From the NCBI GenBank assembly GCA_964016885.1, contig OZ024743.1, forward strand, positions 188,216,647 through 188,280,646: a DNA stretch of 64,000 bases. Direction: 5' to 3'. Position 1 is the stretch's first letter. Every line of letters starts with the position of its first letter. Origin of the DNA: Eledone cirrhosa. Taxonomy: Eukaryota; Mollusca; Cephalopoda; Octopoda; Eledonidae. The notes under the pieces were generated by a model. The model did not search any database and was not told the DNA's origin. It saw only the letters and a list, made by a program, of their open reading frames with translations. Of this stretch, positions 23,165-33,139 are shown piece by piece. A program made the translations under genes and the position numbers.

Positions 23165-23320
23165 CACTACCACCCTGCCAATGGACTCTAATTGATATTG
23201 TGATCCCTCAAGACCACAATGTTGCTGCAAAGAAATGGATAAATATGCAAATCTTGCAGGAGCACCATGTAGGGACACAAGCCATGTCAGTCATCATTGA
23301 GGCACTTTATCTTGGTTATG
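23165..23320 (+). pseudogene. LINE C-terminal fragment
   Basis: Plus-strand frame gives TLIDIVIPQDHNVAAKKW then QAMSVIIEALYLG. This fits the 'IDIA.P.D.NV..KE ... VIIGALG' part of the same C-terminal domain type as 21,745-22,200, in opposite orientation and from a different subfamily. Cut by the following minisatellite. Confidence 0.55.
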
Positions 23321-23525
23321 GTGTTGGTGGTTTTGTTGATGATGTTGGTGGTGGTTTTGTTGGTGATGGTGATGGCGTGGTGGTGGTTTTGTTGGTAATG
23401 ATGATGGTGGTGGTGGTTTTGTTAGTGATGTTGGTGGTGGTGGCTTTGTTGTTGATTATGGTGGTGGTGGTCTGTTGTTGATGGTGGTGGTGGTGGTTTT
23501 GTTGTTGATGGTGGTGGTGGTATGG
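23321..23525. repeat. GTGGTGGTTTTGTT-type minisatellite
   Basis: Irregular units of 'gatggtggtggtggttttgt'. The valine/glycine-rich frame through it is a by-product. Confidence 0.85.
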
Positions 23526-23734
23526 TCCCTAAATTCCTTACATCTTTCATCAAAAGCTTTGGGATCCCCAACATCATAGGCAGTGCCTAAATTTCTACCA
23601 TCACTAGCACTGCCAGAATCCTATGTGATATATTGAGCCCCTGAGATCAGGAACTGATCTGGGGTCAATTAACATGCATCACCTAGCAACTAATTCCTAG
23701 AGAAGCCTTATAAAAAAAAAATATATTATCATTA
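23526..23734. other. No gene recognised
   Basis: Unclassified moderate-complexity DNA. Confidence 0.4.
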
Positions 23735-23872
23735 TTATTATCTTTATGAAATCCATATGGATTAAAGATGAAGCTAACCATGGCAGGATTTAAACTCAGA
23801 ACGTAAAGGGCCGTAACTCTATGTTGCAAAGCTTGTTGTCCGATGTACTACTGATTTTGCCAAACTACCATC
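23735..23872 (-). mobile_element. tRNA-SINE family A, diverged
   Basis: Reverse-complement box B-like 'aggatttaaactcag', then 'cgtaaagggccgtaactcta' and 'ttgccaaactacc' as in the other family A copies. Confidence 0.7.
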
Positions 23873-24505
23873 CTATTTATAAATGTAACAATAGTAATGA
23901 TAATAATAAAATTATTATTATTTTTATCATTATTATTATTACATTTATAAATGATGTTGCTGATGATGATTATCGTAATATCAGTGATAACAAGAAAATA
24001 TTGTCATTAATAATAGTAAGAAAAATACAACATAATTACAAAAATAAAGAAAAAGAAGAATTATATTGCAAATGTTTTATGCTCATCACTTGTGTACACT
24101 GTGTTGTTATGTGTATTCTAATTGCTACAATTCACAGTAGAATAACGATGATGCTAACAAAAAGACAAAAGAGAGAAAGAAAAAAGGAAAGGAATATAAA
24201 AGAAAGGAATTCCCTACATTTTTGTTGTTGTTTTTATATCTTATAAGGTTTGATACAATTTTCCAAAGTTGTATAAAGACAAACAATAAATATTATTACC
24301 AACAAACAATAAATATTATGTAACTACAAAAAAAAAACTGATCAGAGGATATCTTTATCTCTTGTTTGCTTTCTTGTGGCTTATAGCTTTTGTGGGAATG
24401 GTCAAATTACTTGGAATGTTTGTCTTAATGTTAGAAGATATCTTTATATATATATATATATAAGATACAGAAGCAAAAACCAATCCAAACCAAACAGTGT
24501 CTTTT
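23873..24505. other. No gene; AT-rich
   Basis: AT-rich with AAT/ATT runs at 23,895-23,945. A 19-bp word (aacaaacaataaatattat) is repeated at about 24,281 and 24,301. Short (TA)n at 24,444-24,463. Confidence 0.55.
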
Positions 24506-24519
24506 ATTATTATTTCAGG

Positions 24520-24702
24520 GTGGTGAATTGGCAGTATCAGTAGAGGGTTGGACGCCATGCTTTCCAGCATAGTTACGTCCCTTTACAGTCTGAGTTCAAA
24601 TCCCGTCGAGGTTAACTTTGCCTTTCATGCTTACGGGTTCGATAAAATAAAGTACCAGTAATGTATTGGGTAATTGCTGGCCTTGTGCCAAAATTAGAAA
24701 CA
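24520..24702 (+). mobile_element. tRNA-SINE family A with 14-bp target duplication
   Basis: Head 'gtgaattggcagtatcag', box B-like 'gagttcaaatcccgtcg', body 'gataaaataaagtaccag', tail 'ggccttgtgccaaaattag'. Flanked by attattatttcagg at 24,506-24,519 and 24,703-24,716. The intact flanks and good promoter boxes mark a relatively recent insertion. Confidence 0.88.
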
Positions 24703-24849
24703 ATTATTATTTCAGGCAATATTATAACAACATGATCCTCCCCAAATATAACAATATATATATTAAGACCCTCTTCCTGCTATTTCAAGCATTAACCTAA
24801 TATATTCCTTCCATATACTGTACCGATTGTGTTGTTATTTCTGTTTTCC

Positions 24850-24850
<1 letters not shown>

Positions 24851-24935
<85 letters not shown>
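24851..24935. repeat. (CA)n-(TA)n microsatellite
   Basis: (CA)n about 24,853-24,884, then (TA)n to 24,933. Confidence 0.95.
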
Positions 24936-24942
<7 letters not shown>

Positions 24943-25169
24943 AAAGTAATAACAAAAAAAAACAAAAAAAACGGCACAGTACAAGGAAGAGAGTTTTAAC
25001 ATTTCAGCACTAGTCCTTCATCAGATGATAGAGTTAGAAATAGAAGATAAATAGAAAGTAAAGAGTGATGAGAAGAAGGAACGGGGAAAATGAGAAAAAG
25101 TTTGGGGAGGACAAAAACACACACATGCATATTCAGTCCGCCATATATCATCATCATCATCGTCACCAT
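24936..25169 (-). repeat. Dispersed repeat ending at (TA)n
   Basis: On the minus strand it holds 'ctgatgaaggactagtgctg' next to 'aaatgttaaaactctc', laid out like the repeat at 60,400-60,545. Both stand next to (TA)n. A hammerhead was considered and rejected (no stem I). Confidence 0.5.
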
Positions 25170-25397
25170 TTAACCCTTTAGCATTTAAACCGGCCGTATC
25201 CAGCCATAATCTCTCACCTCTGTTTGTTCAAACTGGCCGTAACTGGCTACTCATACTGACGTTAAGATATTGTTCTCAAAATAAATAACATCAAAATCTC
25301 ATAGATTCGATATTATGTGAGATAATTATGTAAGATAAAGCCTTTACAATGAAAATACAATAGTAAATATAGAGTAATGTAAATGCTAAAGAGTTAA
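25170..25397 (-). mobile_element. TTAA-ended MITE (piggyBac-like), copy 2
   Basis: TTAACCCTTTAGCATTTAAA at the left and ...AAATGCTAAAGAGTTAA at the right; TTAA at 25,170-25,173 and 25,394-25,397. Its reverse complement aligns with 14,452-14,667 throughout. 228 bp, non-coding. Confidence 0.88.
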
Positions 25398-25429
25398 AGT
25401 CTACCTTCCACACTAATATATATATAGTA

Positions 25430-25680
25430 AGATGTGCACTAGCAACCAAAGTGTATGATGTAGTTATATTTGTATAAATACAAAGTTTGTATCGGAGGCC
25501 TATGTATCGGAGGCCTATGTATCGGAGACCTATGTATATAAATAAATACACATATCTAATATGTAGGCATGTGGACATGCCAGAAAATACAAATTTCTCA
25601 TTGTAATCTGATTAGAAGACATGTGTATCATCTGATCAACCACAACGAAAAATGTATTTGATGGGTGTATATATATATAC
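25430..25680 (-). repeat. Inverted partner of 26,420-26,640, with 15-bp triplicate
   Basis: 'gacatgccagaaaatacaaa', 'cacatatctaatatgtaggc' and 'agaagacatgtgtatcat' are the reverse complement of words at 26,430-26,580. It contains three tandem 15-bp units (gtatcggaggcctat) at 25,489-25,533. The hammerhead present in the partner is lost here. Confidence 0.65.
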
Positions 25681-26040
25681 ACCCAATCACTGTTAGTATT
25701 ATTCTTAAAATGGACGCACTAATTTGCATATAATTAGTGCTTCTGGACAGGAGTAGCTATATAAGTAAAAGCAAAAACCAAAATGCCTCAGTGTGAGTGT
25801 GTCTGTGAAACATATACAAGTACATCAGGTCCGGACACAAAGGAAATAAACTTTTACTGTCACCACCTCCATTTTTCCTGCTCTCCCCATCTCTTACTAT
25901 AGATGCTTGTGTTGGTAATTAATTAAGAAAGAAGTAAGAAATACATTAAGAAATATACTAGCAACTGAAGTGCTTGCTAAAGTTATATCTGCATAACTGT
26001 GTGTAACTCTGGCAGCACCAATGTGTATACATATAAAGTC
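25681..26040. other. No gene recognised; AT-rich repeat debris
   Basis: It includes an imperfect palindrome 'gcactaat...attagtgc' near 25,717 and 'actagcaact...' resembling 25,437. Confidence 0.4.
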
Positions 26041-26325
26041 TAAAGTCTGTCTTAAGCCAGAAGGCTCATTTGGCCGGTGCTTATCCCGGTTTCATGGTGT
26101 GAAGTGACTGAGAGTACAAGACTTGCCCCTGGACAGGACACCAGTCCATCGCAAGGTTAACCCATGCAGCTAATGCTGGTACTCATTTTCAGCTGAGTAT
26201 ACTGGAGCAATGTGAAATGAAGTGTTTTGCTCAAGAACACAGTACGCAAGCCAGGAATCGAACCCACAACAGTATGATCGCAAGTCCCACACCCTTATCG
26301 CGAGGCCATGTATCTCCATGTATAT
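26041..26325 (-). mobile_element. tRNA-SINE family C, full length
   Basis: The minus strand begins with a tRNA-like head ('ggcctcgcgataagggtgtg', box B-like 'gggttcgattcctgg'). A central domain 'ttgagcaaaacacttcattt' and 'cacattgctccag' follows, then a family-specific tail ('gatggactggtgtcctgtcc', 'cttcacaccatgaaaccggg'). The central domain is shared with families B and D. Confidence 0.85.
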
Positions 26326-26419
26326 ATATATGCACATATCTAATATGTAAGCCTGTCCATCTTCAGAATAATACTATGAGCAAATGGGAATATTTATCCA
26401 TGTTTCCTTGTGGTTGATT

Positions 26420-26640
26420 GGATGATGTACATGTCTTCTGATAAGGGTCTAATAAGACCCCAAAATTAATTAAAGATGTTTATCATTTTTTCAATTTACA
26501 AAGTAATTTGTATTTTCTGGCATGCTCACATGCCTACATATTAGATATGTGTATATATTTATACATGTTAGTGCAGTCTTGGTTACACAATCTGTATTTT
26601 TACAGATATAACTTTGTTAATGTATATTTATATATATGTT
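26420..26640 (+). repeat. Retroelement end with hammerhead relic
   Basis: Inverted partner of 25,430-25,680. Contains the degenerate hammerhead at 26,431-26,479 and ends in AT-rich sequence. Probably the terminal part of another ribozyme-bearing element; inference. Confidence 0.55.
26431..26479 (+). ncRNA. Degenerate hammerhead ribozyme fold
   Basis: Stem Ia atgtctt pairs with Ib aagatgt (7 pairs, two G.U). The core reads CTGATAA (G8 to A). Stem II gggtct/agaccc is a perfect six-pair helix with an AATA loop. CAAA replaces GAAA. Helix III is three A-T pairs and the cut site is UA. Two invariant core bases are changed, so activity is not expected, but the architecture is intact. Confidence 0.5.
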
Positions 26641-28077
26641 TTACATCCAATTTTCCATTTTTGCATGAGCTAGGTTTTTTAAATACACCACCACCACCAC
26701 CACCGCCACCGCCAGCACCACCACCACCAAAGTAATTGTTTATACAATTGGATGCTCATTTTTTTCTCTTGTTCATATTCAACTGTGATGACCAGTTTTA
26801 TTAAACCAGTCAGGCACACTGAAGCAAGTAGAGTTGCATGCTTTGACAATGATCACAGTACAATGATTGAAGTAGTAACCTTGTATTCAGTAGTCTGGCA
26901 GATTAGCCTTCACAGATAATGGACCATCAGCTTAATTAGATGTGTACTGTGTAAATGTTTAAGGCTATGTCAGTGGAGGAAGTATAGCAGCATTCATGGT
27001 TCCAAGACTTTTAGGAGAAAAGAATGAGAGATTATTACTCATCATATAACATCAATCCAAGGGGCATCTGCAGTATTTCTGTCTGTCCAATTTTTCTCAC
27101 AAGGCTTCAATTGACACATGTTCAAGGAACCATGCAGTGAGATTAAAGTTGGAACCATGTGACTGCAATGGAATCTACTTAATGTTACTTCTCTACCATG
27201 TAAATCTGAATAAGTTGATATAATGCTGATCTTTCAACTGACATTTCGTTTGTTTGTCTGTCCATCTTCTGTAACCTACTTTGTCAATTTCCAAAGCTTT
27301 TTAATCTAATAATCTAATTGAAAATGACATGCATTTACCAGGAAAAATCCCAGATGCAAACAGTGGGGTATTTCACAATGAATTACTCAACTCTATATGA
27401 TAATTGTAGATGATATTTAATAGTTAATTAGAAAAGAATGATATTTTACAGTTAATTAGAAAACAAAATTGTGGCAAAGACATATATAGTATTCCAGAAT
27501 AGTGTATCAGTTATTGAAGATCAATATTTCAAGCTGTATTGAAGATTTTGTTAGGTTCAGTACAACTTGTGATATATTCACTTACTTATATTGTAAAAAA
27601 GCTATATGGGTTGCTTATAGAAATCGTGTGTTAGTATAGAGTTGACTGTAAATATAAATTATACCTTATGGCAAATCTTCCTGTATAAAATAAATGCATG
27701 TATGTTCCAAATTGTAGGCAATAGTTTTGCACTGAGGTAGCTGATAGGCTATGTAACATTTCATGAAATTTGTTCTTTTTAGTTCTAAACAGAAAAAACA
27801 AACAAAAGTGTGACCCTCAAGCTCTGCAGTAGACATTGGAAAAAGTTACTGATTAGAAAAACAATTAATTTAAAGCAATTAGGTATAGTACTTTGAAAAA
27901 AGCATGTTTTTCAAGAATATAAAAATTGGAAGCAGACAAACTTTATTTTATATTTTATATTTGTTATCTTATTTTGTTTGTGTGGAAGCTCAATGTGAAC
28001 CAAGTTCTGGGTGGGTTTGATGATACAATTATGAGTGAAACTTCATTTCCAGGCAAATTGAAGTTTGTCAGCATCTT
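26641..28077. other. No gene recognised; AT-rich, (CCA)n at 26,683-26,731
   Basis: Apart from the CCA/CCG trinucleotide run I see no repeats or coding signal. Confidence 0.5.
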
Positions 28078-28309
28078 TTAACTCTTTGATATCATAATGT
28101 CTAATGAAAAGCACTGTCTATGATTTTCAAATCATTTTGGAAATGATCAGGAATTTCGAGGGATTTAGTAAAAAACATAATTAAGCTAATGTTTAGAACA
28201 TGTTTTCAAACTCTGATGGAAGAGTTTTAGATATAAACACTCTAAAACAAACAATTCCGTATTATAGAACCATGTATTGTTTCTGATATTTTGGTATCAA
28301 AAGAGTTAA
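28078..28309. mobile_element. TTAA-ended MITE, second family
   Basis: Starts TTAACTCTTTGATATCATAA and ends TTTTGGTATCAAAAGAGTTAA-like; the ends are inverted with small differences and both finish in TTAA (28,078-28,081; 28,306-28,309). 232 bp, non-coding. The interior is unlike the MITE at 14,452. Confidence 0.65.
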
Positions 28310-29451
28310 ATAAAAATTAAGAAAACTATGATACATTTGTGTGGATATATTTATTTTAGGTAGTTATAGACACAGGCATGGCTGGGTGTGACTACTAGTT
28401 AGTAAATAAAGAGACAGTTTTGCTGTATATACTTGTTCAGTAGAAACCAACACCACCTCTGTTTCTTTTACTTAATGTACAGACTTTCAATCATTTGAAT
28501 AACTATTAAAGAAAGTAATAGATTACATAAGTCAGAAACAGCACAAGAAGGATTTCTATGGAAATTAGAGTAACTTTAGATATTAATGATTTCAATTTTA
28601 CTCCTGGCTTTGAAATATTTCCATTGCTATTTTGTATTGATAAATGCTTTTTTTTTTTTCAGTGTAGAGAAGGTGAACAATTAAGGTATAAATAAATTAT
28701 CAGTAATATTTAAGGAGTTGCTGTTGTGATATGAAGCATCAATATATTTGTACAGACTGGCTCTTTGGTTTTGCTTCACACTTGACCAAGGAATCAGAAG
28801 ACATCACAAGTGTGAGGTGTCAACGTGTGATTCAACAATGAAAAAATGTACTAAGAATTAATAAACGTTAAATACAATATCTAAAGCAAGAATTGAAACT
28901 GCTTTGAAAACAACATAGCAACATTCATAGCAACAGCTCCATTGCACAGAATAGACAAATGAAATCAATAGACTGTAACAATTGCTCAGTTAGAATCAGA
29001 AATACAAGATAGAAGTGTTAGGTAAAAGAATAAAGAAAGAAAGAAATCAAAGTTTCAATTCATATATCAAACAACAGTGATTGATTCCTGAGGCTGGCTA
29101 ACGGGTAAAAGTTTCTGAATAACAAGTGTTTGGTAAGGTTTGTGAAAACATCAATCAAGTTAGACAGTAAGATATCAGGTGTACAAACATTCTAGTGTCT
29201 TCAGGGTATAATAAAGGAAGGGAAATGCTGTAACCAAATTTGTTGCTTCTAAATCGTATTTTAAACATCAGCTAATGCAATGAGCTGGAAGAAACAGTAA
29301 AATGTTAAACTGAATACTCTACAGCATTTAGATCCAATACTATACAGAAATAAATACTATAGAAATAAATAAAAAAGGTCAAATTGTTAAGGTCGATTTA
29401 GCCTTTTACTGAAACTCATGTAAAATGTCGATGGATACTAATAATATAATA
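28310..29451. other. No gene recognised; AT-rich
   Basis: No repeat unit or coding stretch could be supported here. Confidence 0.5.
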
Positions 29452-29690
29452 GGGTTGTAGGTGACAAATTGGCAGAGTTTTAGGGTATCAGATTATATAA
29501 CTCAATATTTGTTGTGGCTCACAGCAAAAGTTTAAATACTACTGTGGTCAACTTTGCTCTTCATCATTTCAAGTTCGAAAAAAGAAAAGGCCGATGCTTT
29601 GTAGTGTTTGTTAAGGCTTTGTGCATTCTGAGTTTAAATCCCACCTCCTCTCACCAGAAAAATGGTGATGCATCCATCTGAAGTTATAAC
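29452..29690 (+). mobile_element. Diverged tRNA-SINE family A plus A2 fragment
   Basis: 'gacaaattggcagagtttta' and 'gtttaaatactactgtggtc' mark a decayed head and box B. The part 29,586-29,690 has 'gctttgtgcattctgagttt' as in variant A2. Confidence 0.55.
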
Positions 29691-29765
29691 TAGTAGATAA
29701 CATATACTAAGCTGGGCACTCTGGGAAGAGATGAGTCTCCTCAAATATCTACTGAATTATGTTCA

Positions 29766-29801
<36 letters not shown>

Positions 29802-30130
29802 CCATATATATATATGTGTGTGTGTGTGTATGAGTATATACTTACATCAATGTATATCCATCAGTTCCAAAAATAAATGTTCTAGTTGTTTGATCAATGG
29901 ATCAGATTTTATGTGAAATTAATGTGCAATTGGTTGGTCACTCCACGGATATTCTTAACATAATTATTTCCAAAGAGATTCAGCTTGGTACAATCTGGCC
30001 CTTCGCATTACTTGTATATTTCATCTACTGGGATTAAACTTTGTATGCTATGATGGCAAAACAAACTTCTTAAACAGTTAGTCATGATGCATCCACATCA
30101 ACATTAAAAACACACATCATTATCACCATT
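29691..30130. other. No gene; (TA)n at 29,766-29,799
   Basis: AT-rich DNA around a TA microsatellite and a short (TG)n. Confidence 0.55.
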
Positions 30131-30215
30131 TGATGCTTGATTTCCTTGCTAGCAAAGGCTTGATGTGTCATCACAGACCAAGTCAAACATTATTAAAACA
30201 TCAAGGGTCCCTCCC
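30131..30215 (-). repeat. SINE-tail family F fragment
   Basis: 'cttgctagcaaaggcttgat' and 'tcacagaccaagtcaa' match 34,690-34,730. Confidence 0.5.
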
Positions 30216-30269
30216 AACAAAGTTCTTTCTCTTCCTCTCCCTCTCTCTCCTCTAAACACAAACACACAG

Positions 30270-30560
30270 CCACCCATATGCACAGCAGCATCAGTGGACA
30301 AAATAAATGGCTACCTATCCGAACCTTTTCAGATCAAGTGCAGTCCATCAGGTATGGTCTCTCTCTCTCTTCCCCTCAGTATAAGCTGACTCTTGAGATT
30401 TTACTGTGGAAACTGAAGCTGTTGCAGGGCATCCTACTTGAACTAGGTTGTGGAAGGGCTGTATCAGCATATGTAAATGACGTCACCATATAGGTGTCGA
30501 AAACTTTGAGGTAGACTGGCCGCCTGGCATCTGGATTGTTGTCAAATACTCACAGACCTC
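30270..30560 (+). pseudogene. LINE RT palm fragment
   Basis: Plus-strand reading, one frameshift: INGYLSEPFQIKCS, then a degraded QGCPLSPLLY-equivalent (SSPQYKLTLEILLWKLKLL), then LELGCGRAVSAYVNDVTI in which YVND replaces the catalytic YADD. The surrounding residues are characteristic enough to call RT motifs B and C. Possibly the same family as 54,519-55,835. Confidence 0.65.
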
Positions 30561-30706
30561 TACCAATTGTGCAATGTGGTCAGAGGAATTTCACATTACT
30601 TTCCTATGTGACACAAATTATATCAAAATTAGCTTTTTAAACATGTGAAAATCATTGAACTTACAAGAGCAAATCCTATCCTAGATGCACGCTTTATTTG
30701 CTGTGA

Positions 30707-30885
30707 ATTGGCGGTATCGGTAGAGGGTTGGACATGCTTTCCAGCACAGTTACGTCCCTTACGGTCTGAGTTCAAATCCCGCCGAGGTTAACTTTGCCTT
30801 TCATCTTTACGGGGTCGATAAAATAAAGTACCAGTAATGCACTGGGTATTTGCTGGCCTTGTGCCTAAAGTAGAAACAATTATTA
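30707..30885 (+). mobile_element. tRNA-SINE family A
   Basis: Head 'gtgaattggcggtatcggt', box B-like 'gagttcaaatcccgccg', tail 'ggccttgtgcctaaagtag'. Immediately followed by another family A copy in the same orientation. Confidence 0.85.
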
Positions 30886-31110
30886 TAGGGTGGTAGATTA
30901 AAGGTATTGGTAGAGCATCGGGCAACATGCTTTGCTGCATAGAGTTACGGCCCTTTACGTTTTGAATTCAAATCCCGCCATGGATAGCTTTGCCTTTCAT
31001 CCTTCCGTGGTTGATAAAATAAAGCACCAGTAATGCTGTGGGCTCAATTTAATTGTCTTTCCCCTATCCCCAAATTGCTGGCCTTGTGCCTATAGTAGAA
31101 ATAATAATAA
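30886..31110 (+). mobile_element. tRNA-SINE family A, longer body
   Basis: Head 'gtattggtagagcatcgg', box B-like 'aattcaaatcccgcc'. The body has an extra block 'gctcaatttaattgtctttc' before 'aaattgctggccttgtgcc'. The same extra block occurs at 35,978-36,085, so two subfamilies of A are present. Confidence 0.85.
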
Positions 31111-32224
31111 TAATTATTACTATTTTTGTTGTTGTTCTGAAAAATAATCTTTATTTCACCCTGCAATATTTTTCGTTATCACAAGTCTTGTTTTGTCAGC
31201 AATTTTATTTAAAATCTAAAATTTTAATTTTAATTTCAATTTTAATTTTAAAGAATTAAATAAAACTATTTCTGTATAGAAAAGATAAACCACAAACCAC
31301 AAACCTTGTCATCACTGCAGCCCAAAATTAAAAAAAGGAAAATAGAAATTTACAAAAAACGACACTAACAAGAAATAATTTAAAAAAATCATGAAAAAAT
31401 ACCATTAAATTCAAATGAACAGAGATGATGAGTTTAAATTTTGCTCTTTATATTCAGTTATATTGTTTACAACGAATTTCCACAGGGATGTAGTTGGCTT
31501 TATACCCTTGTTTTATGGTTGGTGGGATACTGAACAGTGGTTGTGGGTTTTATTAATGTTTATTGAAATCCAAGAAGAGAAAGGAAGAGAAAACGGAAGA
31601 GAGGAAAGAGATAGAGAAAGAGTGAGAGGAATAGAAAGAGAAAGAATGGAAGACAGAAAGGGAGATAAAATGAGAATGAGATAGATAGAGAAAGGGTGAG
31701 AACGTGTGAGAGTGACAGAATCAGAGAGAGGGTGTGTGTGTGTGTGTCGTCATAAGTGTGTGTATACATGTTTGTGCATAAAGAGACACATATTCATATA
31801 TGTATATATGCACACATTCAAATAAATACAGACATACTTACACACAAAGATTCAGACAAATAAAGAGAAAGAGAGGGAAGGGGAAGAAAGAGAGAGAAGG
31901 TTGGATGAATGTGTTTGTGTTTATGACTATATCTAGGAGTATGTGGATGTAAGTGTGTGTCTGTGTTTTGGCAAAAGAAATAAGGAGCCTGTTTGCATGA
32001 TTGCATTTTCTGTGTATTTGCATGTGTTAAGACATAGAGATAAAGAGAGAGATAATATTTTTATAAGAGGTAGTATACAAACAAGAGAGAGAAAAGTGTA
32101 AAATAGAAACAATGCGTGATTAGTAATGTTTCAGTTTATTATACAGTTTTTGTATTTTCTTATTAGTTCTTTGAGCCTAGTTTGGAACAGTAGAGATCTT
32201 AAATGTTTCAAAAGGCTTCACAGC
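31111..32224. other. No gene; GA-rich and (GT)n low complexity
   Basis: GA-rich 31,566-31,730, (GT)n 31,730-31,748, GA-rich 31,857-31,900. AT-rich elsewhere. Confidence 0.6.
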
Positions 32225-32490
32225 TCAATCAATGGAATCAAAACAGTCACATTTTTTAAAAACAATCAACAAGATCCCAGACCACATTCGCTTGCTGAGT
32301 TGGGTGGACCTCATCAAATTGGACCAAGGAAACAATGTTTCCATTGGTCTTTCCAAATCTTTGGCAGAAAGAGGAGTGAAATAAAGTGTCTTGCTCAAGA
32401 CACAACACATCATCTGGTCTGAGAATTGAACTCACAACCTCACAATTGTAAACCCAATTCTCTAACTACTGAGACATGCACCTTCACCTC
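32225..32490 (-). mobile_element. tRNA-SINE family D
   Basis: The minus strand has a tRNA-like head ('gtctcagtagttagagaatt', box B-like 'gagttcaattctcag'), then the shared central domain 'cttgagcaagacactttatt' and a distinct body ('ggaaagaccaatggaaac'). Confidence 0.75.
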
Positions 32491-32689
32491 CACAGTCATA
32501 TTAATTGTGTTTAGACACTTTTAAGCATGTGACCAAAATGCCATTGGTATAACCCTTCTGATTCTGAGGATGGAGCAGTGAGAGCTTCATAATTTTAATA
32601 TGCACATGAGATTAGGAACGCTACTATTCCAAATTTAGCAGAAAGAACTTATAGGGAAATACAAAAATTCGTCACCATAATCGTTTTTA

Positions 32690-33060
32690 TGTCCATTTAT
32701 GCTTGCATAGTTTGGATGGGTCATTCTCAACACAGCATCTCACCACTCACCAGATTTCTTCATCGCCTACTCTGTGAGTCTCACTACCTCTGTCCAGGTC
32801 TTTCTTGGTGTACCTGTGCAACTTTCTTCTGCTGGCATTTCCTTATCCATCGATCATCATCCATGTTAATCACATGCCCATACCAATGTGTTCTTCTCTC
32901 TTGCACACCACCTCAGATTCTTCTTAAGCCCAAGTTCTCCCACAGCCTTTCTCTCACATTTACATTGCACATTCAATGTAGCATGGCTGCTTCATTTCTT
33001 TCCACTGTATGTGCTGATTTGATTGCAATTAATACAACCATAAACTGGTTCAGCACTTGA
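32690..33060 (-). pseudogene. LINE RT C-terminal fragment (RTE-like)
   Basis: The minus strand carries degraded RT-tail words: a WKEMKQPCYIECAM segment, then THWYGHVINMDDDRWIRKC and VHQERPGQR. The tail towards 32,675 resembles SINE B's tail ('ccatccaaactatgcaagc...'). Confidence 0.65.
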
Positions 33061-33139
33061 TACAATGCTGTGATTTGAAGGTTCAGCCATGCTGACACAG
33101 TGGATGGAGAATGAAAGCTACTTAGTATCAAGTGAGATC

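Noticed and set aside
23116..23481. Gly/Val-rich frame resembling a structural protein
   Set aside because: Follows a GTGGTG-type minisatellite and a LINE fragment; no start context or conserved domain.
25000..25035. Possible hammerhead (minus): ctgatga followed by gaaa
   Set aside because: CTGATGA and GAAA are present but no complementary stem I or helix III with NUH could be drawn; the sister copy at 60,505-60,535 also lacks GAAA.
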